Assembly: GCA_031373255.1 (NCBI GenBank)
Contig: JANMMJ010000205.1
Location: 1 to 35,782, forward strand
DNA from: JANMMJ01 sp031373255
GTDB taxonomy: Bacteria; Pseudomonadota; Alphaproteobacteria; Rhizobiales; Aestuariivirgaceae
Length of the DNA: 35,782 nt
Direction of reading: 5' to 3'
In this document: positions 1-6,363 of the stretch, piece after piece
Position numbering within the stretch: position 1 is the first letter of the stretch
Layout of the letters: the number at the start of each line of letters is the position of its first letter
Translations under genes and position numbers: made by a program
The notes under the pieces: model-generated
Database searches by the model: none
What the model was told of the DNA's origin: nothing
What the model saw: the letters and a program-made list of their open reading frames with translations, nothing else

Positions 1-270
1 ACCGGTGGAGGAAACCATCGCGGTTCCATCTTCCGCCTGATAGTGGGAACCGCGCTGATCGCGAGGCATGGATACGATCTGGCAAGCTGGGGCGTGGGCA
101 GCAATGCCCCGTCGGACGTTCGGGACCGCGAGCATGCACTCGAGTGTGAAGTGAGCAAGACCATCGGTTCGATGCCATTCTTGTGGTTGGAGATTGACAA
201 CTTTCCGGGTGCAGCAAGTTCGAGGGTTTCAAGACAACGACCCGAACCAATTGGCACTACGAATGCCTGA
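1..270 (+). pseudogene. 3' part of a GIY-YIG-like protein gene, probably decayed
   Basis: The frame is open from the first base of the window and reads TGGGNHRGSIFRLIVG, then WGVGSNAP, REHALE and VSKTIGSMPFLWLEID. These blocks match what I recall of the C-terminal half of bacterial proteins annotated as GIY-YIG nuclease-like, in which N-H-R-G-S and I-G-x-M-P-F-L-W-L are conserved. In intact relatives the last motif is followed by P-G-P-x-S-L-R-G-Y-I-E-R-N-S-I-A-L-L. Here the frame goes out of register near 210-225 and stops at 270. The +1 frame over that stretch reads RGF..NQLALR, which fits a single frameshift followed by decay. The gene's start lies outside the window, so truncation of the 5' side is only an edge effect. 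The family name rests on memory of the motifs. Confidence 0.45.
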
Positions 271-558
271 ATGCTTTTCTGAATGGCGATATTGGCGTCT
301 AGTTTGGGCATGACCAAGGCAACGGCGATGGCGGGGCCGAAATTCAAAAGGATGGCTCACTCAGGAGCTAATCTGTTTTCACAACGGCGGCGGCTCAACT
401 TTCAAAGCGCGTCGATGGTGAATTCCTCATAAACATTCCTGACAAACAAATCAGTCCGCTTCGGCGATCGGATGCCTGGCAAGTCATTGTGTCGAGATGA
501 GCCGGTTGACGCACCGCGTCGGTCTCACGCATAAGCGGGCTTTGACCGGGATACACGC
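271..558. other. Non-coding stretch, no gene recognised
   Basis: No frame stays open with convincing codon use. A short frame around 211-290 reads FKTTTRTNWHYECLNAFLNG before a TAG and could be another scrap of a decayed gene, but I cannot name it. The stretch separates the broken gene at the left edge from the membrane-protein gene that starts at 559. Confidence 0.4.
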
Positions 559-1221
559 GTGAACCTTGAGCCATCGCCGCAAGCCCATGCCAGCGCCCGC
601 TGGCCGCGCTGGCTATGGATCGCCGCCGGGTTCATTCTCGCCGCCCATGTCGCGGTCGAACTGGTCCACCAGTTGATCCACGATGTGCCGTGCCTGTGGC
701 GCGAACGCTTTGACCCGTCCGAAAATGAAAGCATCGGTGCGGCCTTCGTTGCGGGCCTCCTTGTGCTGTCGGGTGTATGCGCCATGCTGAACGCCCGCCG
801 TCTGGCCGGCGCGTCCATTTTCAGGCGCGCGCTCTGGCTGCTGCTTGGCCTTGCCCTGGTCGCGGCCGCCGTCTCGAAGCTCACCGAACTGCACCGCCAT
901 ATTGATCTGCCTACGGATGGTTTTACCGCAACCCGCATGCTGGCGCTGGCCGGTCTGATCGCCGCGGGCTTTGTGCCCTGGTTCTTGAGCCTGGCCCCTC
1001 GCATCCGCGTCCGCCTTGCCGCTGCGGCGGCCATCTATCTCACCGGCGCCATCGCCATCGACTGGCTCTCCACATTCTTCCCCGAATCCCTCGTTGACGA
1101 TGCCTGCGGCAACCAGATCAACGGCCTCGGCTACAGCCTGATGGCCGCCCTCGAAAGCGCCTTCGAAACCGCAGGCTTCGTCCTCCTCGCCACGACGTTA
1201 GGGAAGTCAACCCTGGATTAA
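559..1221 (+). CDS. Unrecognised integral membrane protein (220 aa)
   Basis: I do not recognise a family. The protein has about six hydrophobic segments at roughly residues 18-36, 59-78, 88-107, 124-145, 150-170 and 192-212, so it should be a polytopic inner-membrane protein. A charged loop after the first segment holds HQLIHDVPCLWRERFD, and another (residues ~105-118) holds LTELHRHID. The second is rich in His and acidic residues and could bind a metal or face a ligand, but this is inference. The proposed start is GTG at 559 with only a weak ribosome site in front. The gene stands alone on the plus strand, convergent with rimK. Coding bias (GC-rich third positions) is normal for the window. 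Confidence 0.65.
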   Translation: MNLEPSPQAHASARWPRWLWIAAGFILAAHVAVELVHQLIHDVPCLWRERFDPSENESIGAAFVAGLLVLSGVCAMLNARRLAGASIFRRALWLLLGLALVAAAVSKLTELHRHIDLPTDGFTATRMLALAGLIAAGFVPWFLSLAPRIRVRLAAAAAIYLTGAIAIDWLSTFFPESLVDDACGNQINGLGYSLMAALESAFETAGFVLLATTLGKSTLD

Positions 1222-1385
1222 ATTATGGGTATATGCAAGTAAATCGTGGCATATGCCATCAAATTCTTGGCCGGATTCGCGCGTTTTTGACCTGCAATGT
1301 GCGGCAAACGGCGTGTTTTGTAGCGTGTTTTTGCACGTATTTGGGCGTTCCGGGCATGATTTCAGCGCGTTTTTGACGTGTTTTT
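1222..1385. repeat. Convergent intergenic spacer with short palindrome and T-tract repeats
   Basis: This spacer lies between two convergent genes. It contains a perfect 12-bp palindrome TGGCATATGCCA (1247-1258). It also has a repeated T-tract unit: GCGCGTTTTTGAC occurs exactly at 1279-1291 and 1365-1377, with relatives GCGTGTTTTG at 1311-1320 and GCGTGTTTTTGCAC at 1323-1336. A final run of six T follows at 1381-1386. The T-tracts read in the direction of the 559-1221 gene and could assist termination. No G/C hairpin typical of a rho-independent terminator is present. Confidence 0.4.
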
Positions 1386-2291
1386 TCACCCCTTTCCGCG
1401 CGTCTGGGTGCGGTTCGGCTTGGCATTTTTCTCAAGGAAATCAATGATCGCCTTGGCGATATTGGTGCCCGTCGCCTTCTCGATTCCTTCCAGCCCCGGC
1501 GAGGAATTCACTTCCATGATCACCGGCCCCCGATGCGCTCTGAGCATGTCGACGCCCGCCACATTGAGCCCCATGGACTTCGCCGCCTTGAGCGCCAGCC
1601 GCCGTTCTTCCGGCGTCGGTGTCACCGCTTCGGCCGTGCCGCCGCGATGCAGATTGGAGCGGAAATCGCCCTTCTCGCCGGAGCGCATCATCGCCGCAAC
1701 GACGCGCCGCCCGACCACAAAGATGCGGATGTCCTGGCCCTCGGATTCCTTGATGAATTCCTGCACGAGGATGGCGATGTTTGCGCCGTGAAACGCTTCG
1801 ATCACCGACTTTGCCGACTTCGGCGTTTCGCCCAGCACCACGCCAATGCCCTGCGTGCCCTCGAGAAGCTTGATCACTACCGGCGCGCCGCCGACGATGC
1901 TGAGCACGTCATTGGTGCGCGTCGTATCGTTGGCGAATGCCGACACCGGCAGGTCGACGCCGTCGCGCGCCAGGATTTGCAGCGACCGCAGCTTGTCGCG
2001 CGAACGCCCGATCGCCACCGATTCATTGAGCGGATAAACACCCATCATCTCGAATTGCCGCAGCACCGCGAGGCCGTAAAACGTATGTGAGGCGGCAATT
2101 CTCGGGATCACCGCATCGAAGCCGGTCAGCTTCTCGCCGAGATAGCGCAGCTCCGGTTTTTGCGAGGTGATGTTCATGTAGCAGCGCAGGTAGTCGATCG
2201 GCACGATCTCGTGGCCGCGCTTCTGCGCTGATTCGATCAGGCGCTGATGCGAATAGAGTTTCGGGTTGCGGGTGAGCAGGGCGATCTTCAT
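1386..2291 (-). CDS. rimK: RimK: ribosomal protein S6 - L-glutamate ligase (ATP-grasp)
   Basis: RimK adds glutamate residues to the C-terminus of ribosomal protein S6 using ATP. The 301-aa length is normal. The N-terminal region starts MKIALLTRNPKLYSHQRL, and the ATP-grasp core follows. It includes VIKLLEGTQGIGV (phosphate-clamp loop), LVQEFIKESEGQDIR (hinge and ribose contact), MRSGEKGDFRSNLHRGG and the metal-binding IMEVNSSPGLEGIEKATG, which is diagnostic for RimK rather than for other ATP-grasp ligases. The ATG overlaps the stop of the upstream rimB gene by four bases (ATGA), so translation is probably coupled. In Pseudomonas, rimA-rimB-rimK form one module in which RimB and a cyclic-di-GMP-related factor tune RimK. 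Here rimA is not seen and ribBX takes the promoter-proximal place. Confidence 0.93.
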   Translation of the reverse strand: MKIALLTRNPKLYSHQRLIESAQKRGHEIVPIDYLRCYMNITSQKPELRYLGEKLTGFDAVIPRIAASHTFYGLAVLRQFEMMGVYPLNESVAIGRSRDKLRSLQILARDGVDLPVSAFANDTTRTNDVLSIVGGAPVVIKLLEGTQGIGVVLGETPKSAKSVIEAFHGANIAILVQEFIKESEGQDIRIFVVGRRVVAAMMRSGEKGDFRSNLHRGGTAEAVTPTPEERRLALKAAKSMGLNVAGVDMLRAHRGPVIMEVNSSPGLEGIEKATGTNIAKAIIDFLEKNAKPNRTQTRGKG

Positions 2292-2749
2292 GGCCGTTTC
2301 TTCTTCTTGCGCGAAACGATGTAGGACTTGCCTGGATCGACCACGAAGTGAGCGCGTACCGTGGCCCGCCCGAGCAGCATGGGCACCCCCATGTCGGTGC
2401 GATCGGTGAGCGTGATCTGGGCCCTCAGCTGTGCTTCTCCAATCAGGATGTCGGTTTCCACGACGACCCGCATCTGGCTATGACCGCTGGTGCTTTTGAT
2501 CTTTTTTTCGCCCTTGAAAGGGAGTTCGCAATGATGTGTCCGGCCATTGATGGGAACGCTGAAACGGACCTTGCGGTTGCGGCCATTGCCTTCGATGCGG
2601 ATGTCTTCGGCGTGCAGCGCCGCGGTCCGCGCTCCCGTATCGACCTTGGCTTCGATGGGGCCGATGCCGAGTTCCGGAAGCCGCACCCGCTCGCGCCAGC
2701 CGATGAGCGGAGAGCTGTTCAGGGTCGTCTTGGGGCGAAGCCGCGGCAT
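2288..2749 (-). CDS. rimB: RimB: retropepsin-like ATP-dependent zinc protease family (DUF785)
   Basis: The 153-aa protein belongs to the family annotated as ATP-dependent zinc protease (PF05618). The fold is retropepsin-like, and the active-site motif D-T-G-A is visible at residues 37-40, followed by RTAALHA. Further family blocks are EVGxG-like LPELGIGPIEAKVD, the HCELPF segment, ETDILIGEAQLRAQITLTDRTDMGVPMLLGR and the FVVDPGKSYIVSRK tail. In Pseudomonas the orthologue RimB acts on glutamylated S6 together with RimK. The gene follows ribBX by 38 bp and overlaps rimK by 4 bp, so the three are very likely one transcript. A purine-rich AGGGGA lies immediately before the ATG, closer than ideal, so the exact start is less sure. 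Confidence 0.85.
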   Translation of the reverse strand: MPRLRPKTTLNSSPLIGWRERVRLPELGIGPIEAKVDTGARTAALHAEDIRIEGNGRNRKVRFSVPINGRTHHCELPFKGEKKIKSTSGHSQMRVVVETDILIGEAQLRAQITLTDRTDMGVPMLLGRATVRAHFVVDPGKSYIVSRKKKKRP

Positions 2750-2788
2750 TTCCCCTGTCTAGCCCAGCTGGCATTGCGCCGGAAAGGC

Positions 2789-4069
2789 CTAACCGTCGAT
2801 CTTGAGTGTCTCGGCGATCTCGATGCCAAACCCGCCAAGCCCCACATAGTGACGGTTGCTCGAGGTGATCAGCCGGATCGAATGCACATTGAGATCGCGC
2901 AAGATTTGCGCGCCGAGCCCCACATCGCGCCAAGTCCGCTCGCGCTGTGCCGCACTGCCTGTCTTTTCCTTGGCAAGCTGGCCCGCCGGAACGCCCGCCG
3001 TTCCCTCCTGGAGATAAACCAGCACGCCGCGTCCCTCGCGCTTGAAAATATCGAAGACCGCCTCGATGGTCTTTCGTCCGCCGAACACATCCTCGATCAC
3101 GTTTTCACGGTGCAGCCGCACCGGCACGTTGCGTCCGCCCGAGATGTCGCCAAAAACCAGCGCCAACTGCTGCACGGCGTCGAACGGCGTCGAATAGGAG
3201 TAACCCCGTGCCAGCCCGATCGAGGTCTCGACGTCGAACTGCGACACCTGGTCGACCAGCCGCTCCCGCGCCTGGCGATAGGCGATAAGATCGGCAACGG
3301 AAATGATCTTGAAGCCATGCTCGCGGGCAAAGTTCATGACCTGCGGTCCGCGCTTGACGCTGCCATCGTCATTGACCAGTTCGCAGATGACCCCGGCCGG
3401 ATGCAGCCCGGCAAGCCGCACCAGGTCGACGGCCGCCTCCGTATGGCCGGAGCGCATCAGGACCCCGCCCGATTTCGCCACCAGCGGGAACACATGCCCC
3501 GGCCGCACGAAATCATGCGCCTGCACATTGCTGTTGGAGAGCGCGTGCACGGTGGCGCAGCGCTCCTTGGCCGAAATGCCGGTCGTAAGCCCTTCCTTGT
3601 AGTCGATCGACACCGTGAACGCCGTGGACATCGGGGCATCGTTCAGCGCCACCATGGGATCGAGCTTCAATCGCCGCGCGTCTTCAGCCGTGATCGGCGT
3701 GCACACGATGCCGCTCGTGTGCCGCACCATGAAGGCCATCTGTTCCGGCGTGATCTTGCCCGCCGCCGCGATCAGGTCGCCCTCGTTTTCCCGGTCGTCG
3801 TCATCGACCACCACCACCATTTCGCCCCTGGCGATGGCCGCAATGGCAGTTTCCACGGTGTCGAGCTTGGATGGATTGGTCATGTCGATGTCCTTGAAAT
3901 CATGTGGCTTGACGTGATCGTTGGTCGCAATCGCAATCCTAACCGCCAGCTCGAGCGAAGGCTGCGCCCCCGCCACAAGCTGGGAAACCCGGCCCTGGGT
4001 GATCCCCAGCGTGCGGGCCAAATCCGTTTGCGACGTTCCACTATTAGTCAGCCACTCTGCGAACTTCAT
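2789..4069 (-). CDS. ribB: RibBX-type 3,4-dihydroxy-2-butanone-4-phosphate synthase with N-terminal helix-turn-helix
   Basis: The enzyme makes 3,4-dihydroxy-2-butanone 4-phosphate from ribulose 5-phosphate for riboflavin synthesis. Residues 1-62 form a Cro/YdaS-like helix-turn-helix (SQTDLARTLGITQGRVSQLV). Residues 63-265 are the DHBP synthase domain, with the acidic DDDDRENEGD loop at 89-98 and RPGHVFPL, RSGHTEAAVDL and GVICELVNDDG. Residues ~275-426 resemble GTP cyclohydrolase II, but the zinc cysteines of true RibA (C..CxC) are absent, so this domain should be inactive. This is the RibBX arrangement described in proteobacteria. An internal ATG at residue 63 (3883) has AAGGA seven bases upstream, so a second product without the HTH is possible. 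A 17-bp palindrome precedes the first ATG. The gene heads the rimB-rimK operon. I see no FMN riboswitch. Confidence 0.88.
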   Translation of the reverse strand: MKFAEWLTNSGTSQTDLARTLGITQGRVSQLVAGAQPSLELAVRIAIATNDHVKPHDFKDIDMTNPSKLDTVETAIAAIARGEMVVVVDDDDRENEGDLIAAAGKITPEQMAFMVRHTSGIVCTPITAEDARRLKLDPMVALNDAPMSTAFTVSIDYKEGLTTGISAKERCATVHALSNSNVQAHDFVRPGHVFPLVAKSGGVLMRSGHTEAAVDLVRLAGLHPAGVICELVNDDGSVKRGPQVMNFAREHGFKIISVADLIAYRQARERLVDQVSQFDVETSIGLARGYSYSTPFDAVQQLALVFGDISGGRNVPVRLHRENVIEDVFGGRKTIEAVFDIFKREGRGVLVYLQEGTAGVPAGQLAKEKTGSAAQRERTWRDVGLGAQILRDLNVHSIRLITSSNRHYVGLGGFGIEIAETLKIDG

Positions 4070-4076
4070 GCAGATT

Positions 4077-4093
4077 TATTAGCATTACTAATA
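4077..4093. promoter_or_regulatory. 17-bp palindrome TATTAG-N5-CTAATA upstream of HTH-ribBX
   Basis: TATTAG (4077-4082) and CTAATA (4088-4093) form a perfect inverted repeat with spacer CATTA, seven bases upstream of the ribBX ATG. A third copy of the half-site, TATTAG, lies inside the gene at 4042-4047. The spacing is typical of an operator for a dimeric Cro-like HTH protein. A TTGAAA hexamer on the minus strand at 4118-4113, at the end of the dipeptidase gene, could be a -35 element. Binding by the HTH encoded next door is inference. Confidence 0.5.
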
Positions 4094-4114
4094 GTCTAGA
4101 GAAAGTGCCGAGTT

Positions 4115-5167
4115 TCAACCGCCCCAAGTCCGCTCCAGAACCCGTAGCCAGTTCTCGAAGCAGAGCTTGCGGACTTTGCTCTCACTATAGCCGTGCGCCC
4201 GCATGGCGTCCTGGAAGGCGGGAAGGCCCAGAACCGTGCCGATCTCGGACGGAATACGCGCCCCTTCGAAGTCGGAGCCGAGCCCCACGCAATCTTCTCC
4301 GGCAATGGCGATCATGTGATCGATATGCCCAAGCAGCGTGGTGAAAGGCGTATTGGCATTCCAGCTTCCATCTTTTCTGAGGAAACCATTGGCATAGTTG
4401 AGCCCGATCATCCCGCCCGATTTGCCGATTGCCTCGATTTGTGCGTCTGTCAGGTTGCGCGAAGAGGCACCCAAGGAATGCGCATTTGAGTGTGTGGCAA
4501 TAAGCGGCGCATCGCTGATCCCGGCAACATCCCAGAACCCGCGTTCGTTCAGGTGCGAAAGGTCGATGGCGATGCGGCGCGCATTGCAGAAGCGGATCAA
4601 ATCCTTGCCTGCGGGAGTAAGCCCCGGCCCCGTGTCTGGCGAAGACGGAAACCGGAACGGCACGCCATGCCCGAAGATATTGGGCCGGCTCCAGACCGGA
4701 CCAAGCGACCGCAAACCGGCGGCATGCAGCACCTCCAGTGCATTGAAATCCGGATCGATCGCTTCAGCACCTTCAATATGAAGAACCGCGGCCACCATGC
4801 CATCGTCGAGACACTTCCTGATCTCGGCTGCGCTCCTGCAAATCCGAAGCACTCCCGCCGACTCGCGCTCGATTTCCAGAAGCAAGGCGGCCATCGCCAG
4901 TGCTGTGGGCAGGGCTTGCGGCATCTGGATTTGCTCGGCTAGCGGCAGATTGAGTTCATTGTCGAGTGCCGGATTTTCTCCCGCATTGGGAACTAAAATC
5001 GCGAACATGCCGCCGCCAAAGTGGCCCTTGATCGCACGTGGCAGGTCCATGTGACCTTCACCATCGCCGGCGACGAAATCGCGCGCCGGTGTTTCGGTCT
5101 TCTTTAGAAGAAGCCGCAGGAGCACGTCATTGTGCCCGTCAAAAACCGGAACGAAGGAACTGGTCAC
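4115..5167 (-). CDS. Membrane dipeptidase (peptidase M19, renal dipeptidase family)
   Basis: M19 enzymes are binuclear zinc dipeptidases with a TIM-barrel fold. The metal and active-site blocks are in order: FDGHND near the N-terminus (H and D ligands), VLHIEGAEAID (bridging Glu), IAIDLSHLNERGFWDV, LIATHSNAHSLG (His ligands) and VGLGSDFEGARIP (catalytic Asp). There is no signal peptide, so a cytoplasmic enzyme is expected. I chose GTG at 5167, ten bases after the preceding gene's stop (350 aa). A TTG at 5203 would give 362 aa but would overlap that gene by 26 bp. The gene ends a three-gene hydrolase run behind two M20 amidohydrolases, which suggests joint processing of small peptides or N-acyl amino acids. 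Its substrate is not readable from the sequence. Confidence 0.88.
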   Translation of the reverse strand: MTSSFVPVFDGHNDVLLRLLLKKTETPARDFVAGDGEGHMDLPRAIKGHFGGGMFAILVPNAGENPALDNELNLPLAEQIQMPQALPTALAMAALLLEIERESAGVLRICRSAAEIRKCLDDGMVAAVLHIEGAEAIDPDFNALEVLHAAGLRSLGPVWSRPNIFGHGVPFRFPSSPDTGPGLTPAGKDLIRFCNARRIAIDLSHLNERGFWDVAGISDAPLIATHSNAHSLGASSRNLTDAQIEAIGKSGGMIGLNYANGFLRKDGSWNANTPFTTLLGHIDHMIAIAGEDCVGLGSDFEGARIPSEIGTVLGLPAFQDAMRAHGYSESKVRKLCFENWLRVLERTWGG

Positions 5168-5177
5168 GCGCCTGGGG

Positions 5178-6341
5178 TCACTGTCCGAGTGCCGTTTCGG
5201 CAAGCTGCACCCAGTAGCTCACGCCCAGTGGAATGATCTCGTCGTTGAAATCGAAAGCCGGGTGATGGCAGAACTCGGTATCACCGTTGCCGATGAAAAT
5301 GAACGCGCCGGGCCGCGCTTCCAGCATGTAGGAAAAATCCTCGCCGCCCATGATCGGCGCCACATTGGCATTCACATTGCGTTCGCCTGCCACGCTGCGC
5401 GCAACATTGACAGCAAAGGCCGTTTCTTTTTCATGGTTGAGCGTCACGGGATAGTAGCGATCATACTGAACCAGCGCCTCGCCTCCGAAGGCAGCGGCAA
5501 TAGGAGGCGCCGTCTCCTTGATGCGCCGCTCGGCAAAGTCGCGCATGCTGGGGTTAAGCGTTCGCACCGTGCCGGAAAGTTCCGCCGTTTGCGGAATGAC
5601 ATTGTTGGTGGTTCCGGCGTGGAATTGCGTGGTCGAAATCACCAGTGCTTCAAGCGGATCGGCATTGCGCGATACGATGCCTTGCAGGGCGCCGATGATC
5701 TGCGCCCCGATGAACACCGGATCGACTGTCTTGTGCGGCAGCGCTGCGTGCCCGCCGCGTCCGGTGATGCTGATCGAAAATTCATCGGTGGCAGCCATGA
5801 TCGGCCCCGGCTTGATGGCAAACGATCCGATCGGAACACCTGGCATGTTGTGCATGCCGAACACGCGGGCAATGCCGAAGCGTTCCATCATGCCATCCTT
5901 CACCATCTCGCGCCCGCCGCCGCCGCCTTCCTCTGCCGGCTGAAAGATCACTGCCACCGATCCCTTGAAGTTTCGGGTTTCGCTGAGGTGGCGCGCCGCA
6001 CCAAGCAGCATTGCCGTGTGGCCATCATGCCCGCAGGCATGCATCTTTCCGGGAATCTTTGAGGCATAGGGCAGGCCGGTGATTTCGGTGATAGGCAGCG
6101 CATCCATGTCGGCGCGAAGTCCGATGGCCGGACCATCGCCATGCCGCCCGCGTATGATGCCGACCACGCCGGTGCGGCCGATCCCCGTGACCACTTCGTC
6201 ACATCCGAATGCTTTGAGCTTTTCCGTAACGAATGCTGCTGTTTCATGCACATCAAACAACAGTTCCGGCCGCATGTGCAATTCGCGCCGCCAGGCTGTG
6301 ATTTCGCCGTGCATTTCCGCGGCGCGATTGAGGATAGGCAT
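5178..6341 (-). CDS. M20 family metallopeptidase / amidohydrolase (hippurate-hydrolase-like), copy A
   Basis: The 387-aa protein is an M20D amidohydrolase, a family that hydrolyses N-acyl amino acids such as hippurate or N-acetyl amino acids with a binuclear metal centre. Visible motifs are WRRELHMRPELLF, GLRADMDALPI, MHACGHDGHTAMLLG (metal ligands), FQPAEEGGGGG (catalytic Glu pair), MHNMPGVPIG, the dimerisation-domain segment GRGGHAALPH and MGGEDFSYML. The start is the ATG at 6341, which has CAGGAA upstream and leaves a 22-bp gap to the previous gene. A longer upstream extension would run into that gene and looks non-coding. The protein is clearly paralogous to its upstream neighbour along its full length, so the pair arose by tandem duplication. 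It is probably co-transcribed with both neighbours. Confidence 0.9.
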   Translation of the reverse strand: MPILNRAAEMHGEITAWRRELHMRPELLFDVHETAAFVTEKLKAFGCDEVVTGIGRTGVVGIIRGRHGDGPAIGLRADMDALPITEITGLPYASKIPGKMHACGHDGHTAMLLGAARHLSETRNFKGSVAVIFQPAEEGGGGGREMVKDGMMERFGIARVFGMHNMPGVPIGSFAIKPGPIMAATDEFSISITGRGGHAALPHKTVDPVFIGAQIIGALQGIVSRNADPLEALVISTTQFHAGTTNNVIPQTAELSGTVRTLNPSMRDFAERRIKETAPPIAAAFGGEALVQYDRYYPVTLNHEKETAFAVNVARSVAGERNVNANVAPIMGGEDFSYMLEARPGAFIFIGNGDTEFCHHPAFDFNDEIIPLGVSYWVQLAETALGQ

Positions 6342-6363
6342 GTTGGTTCCTGCTACTCTTGCT

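Noticed and set aside
2348..4099. 583-codon plus-strand open frame opposite ribBX
   Set aside because: It is antisense to a clearly recognised enzyme and rich in Arg/His/Pro, typical of a shadow frame in GC-rich DNA.
4069..4114. FMN riboswitch upstream of ribBX
   Set aside because: Only 45 bp separate the gene from the dipeptidase stop, too short for the conserved RFN fold, and none of its conserved stems are visible.
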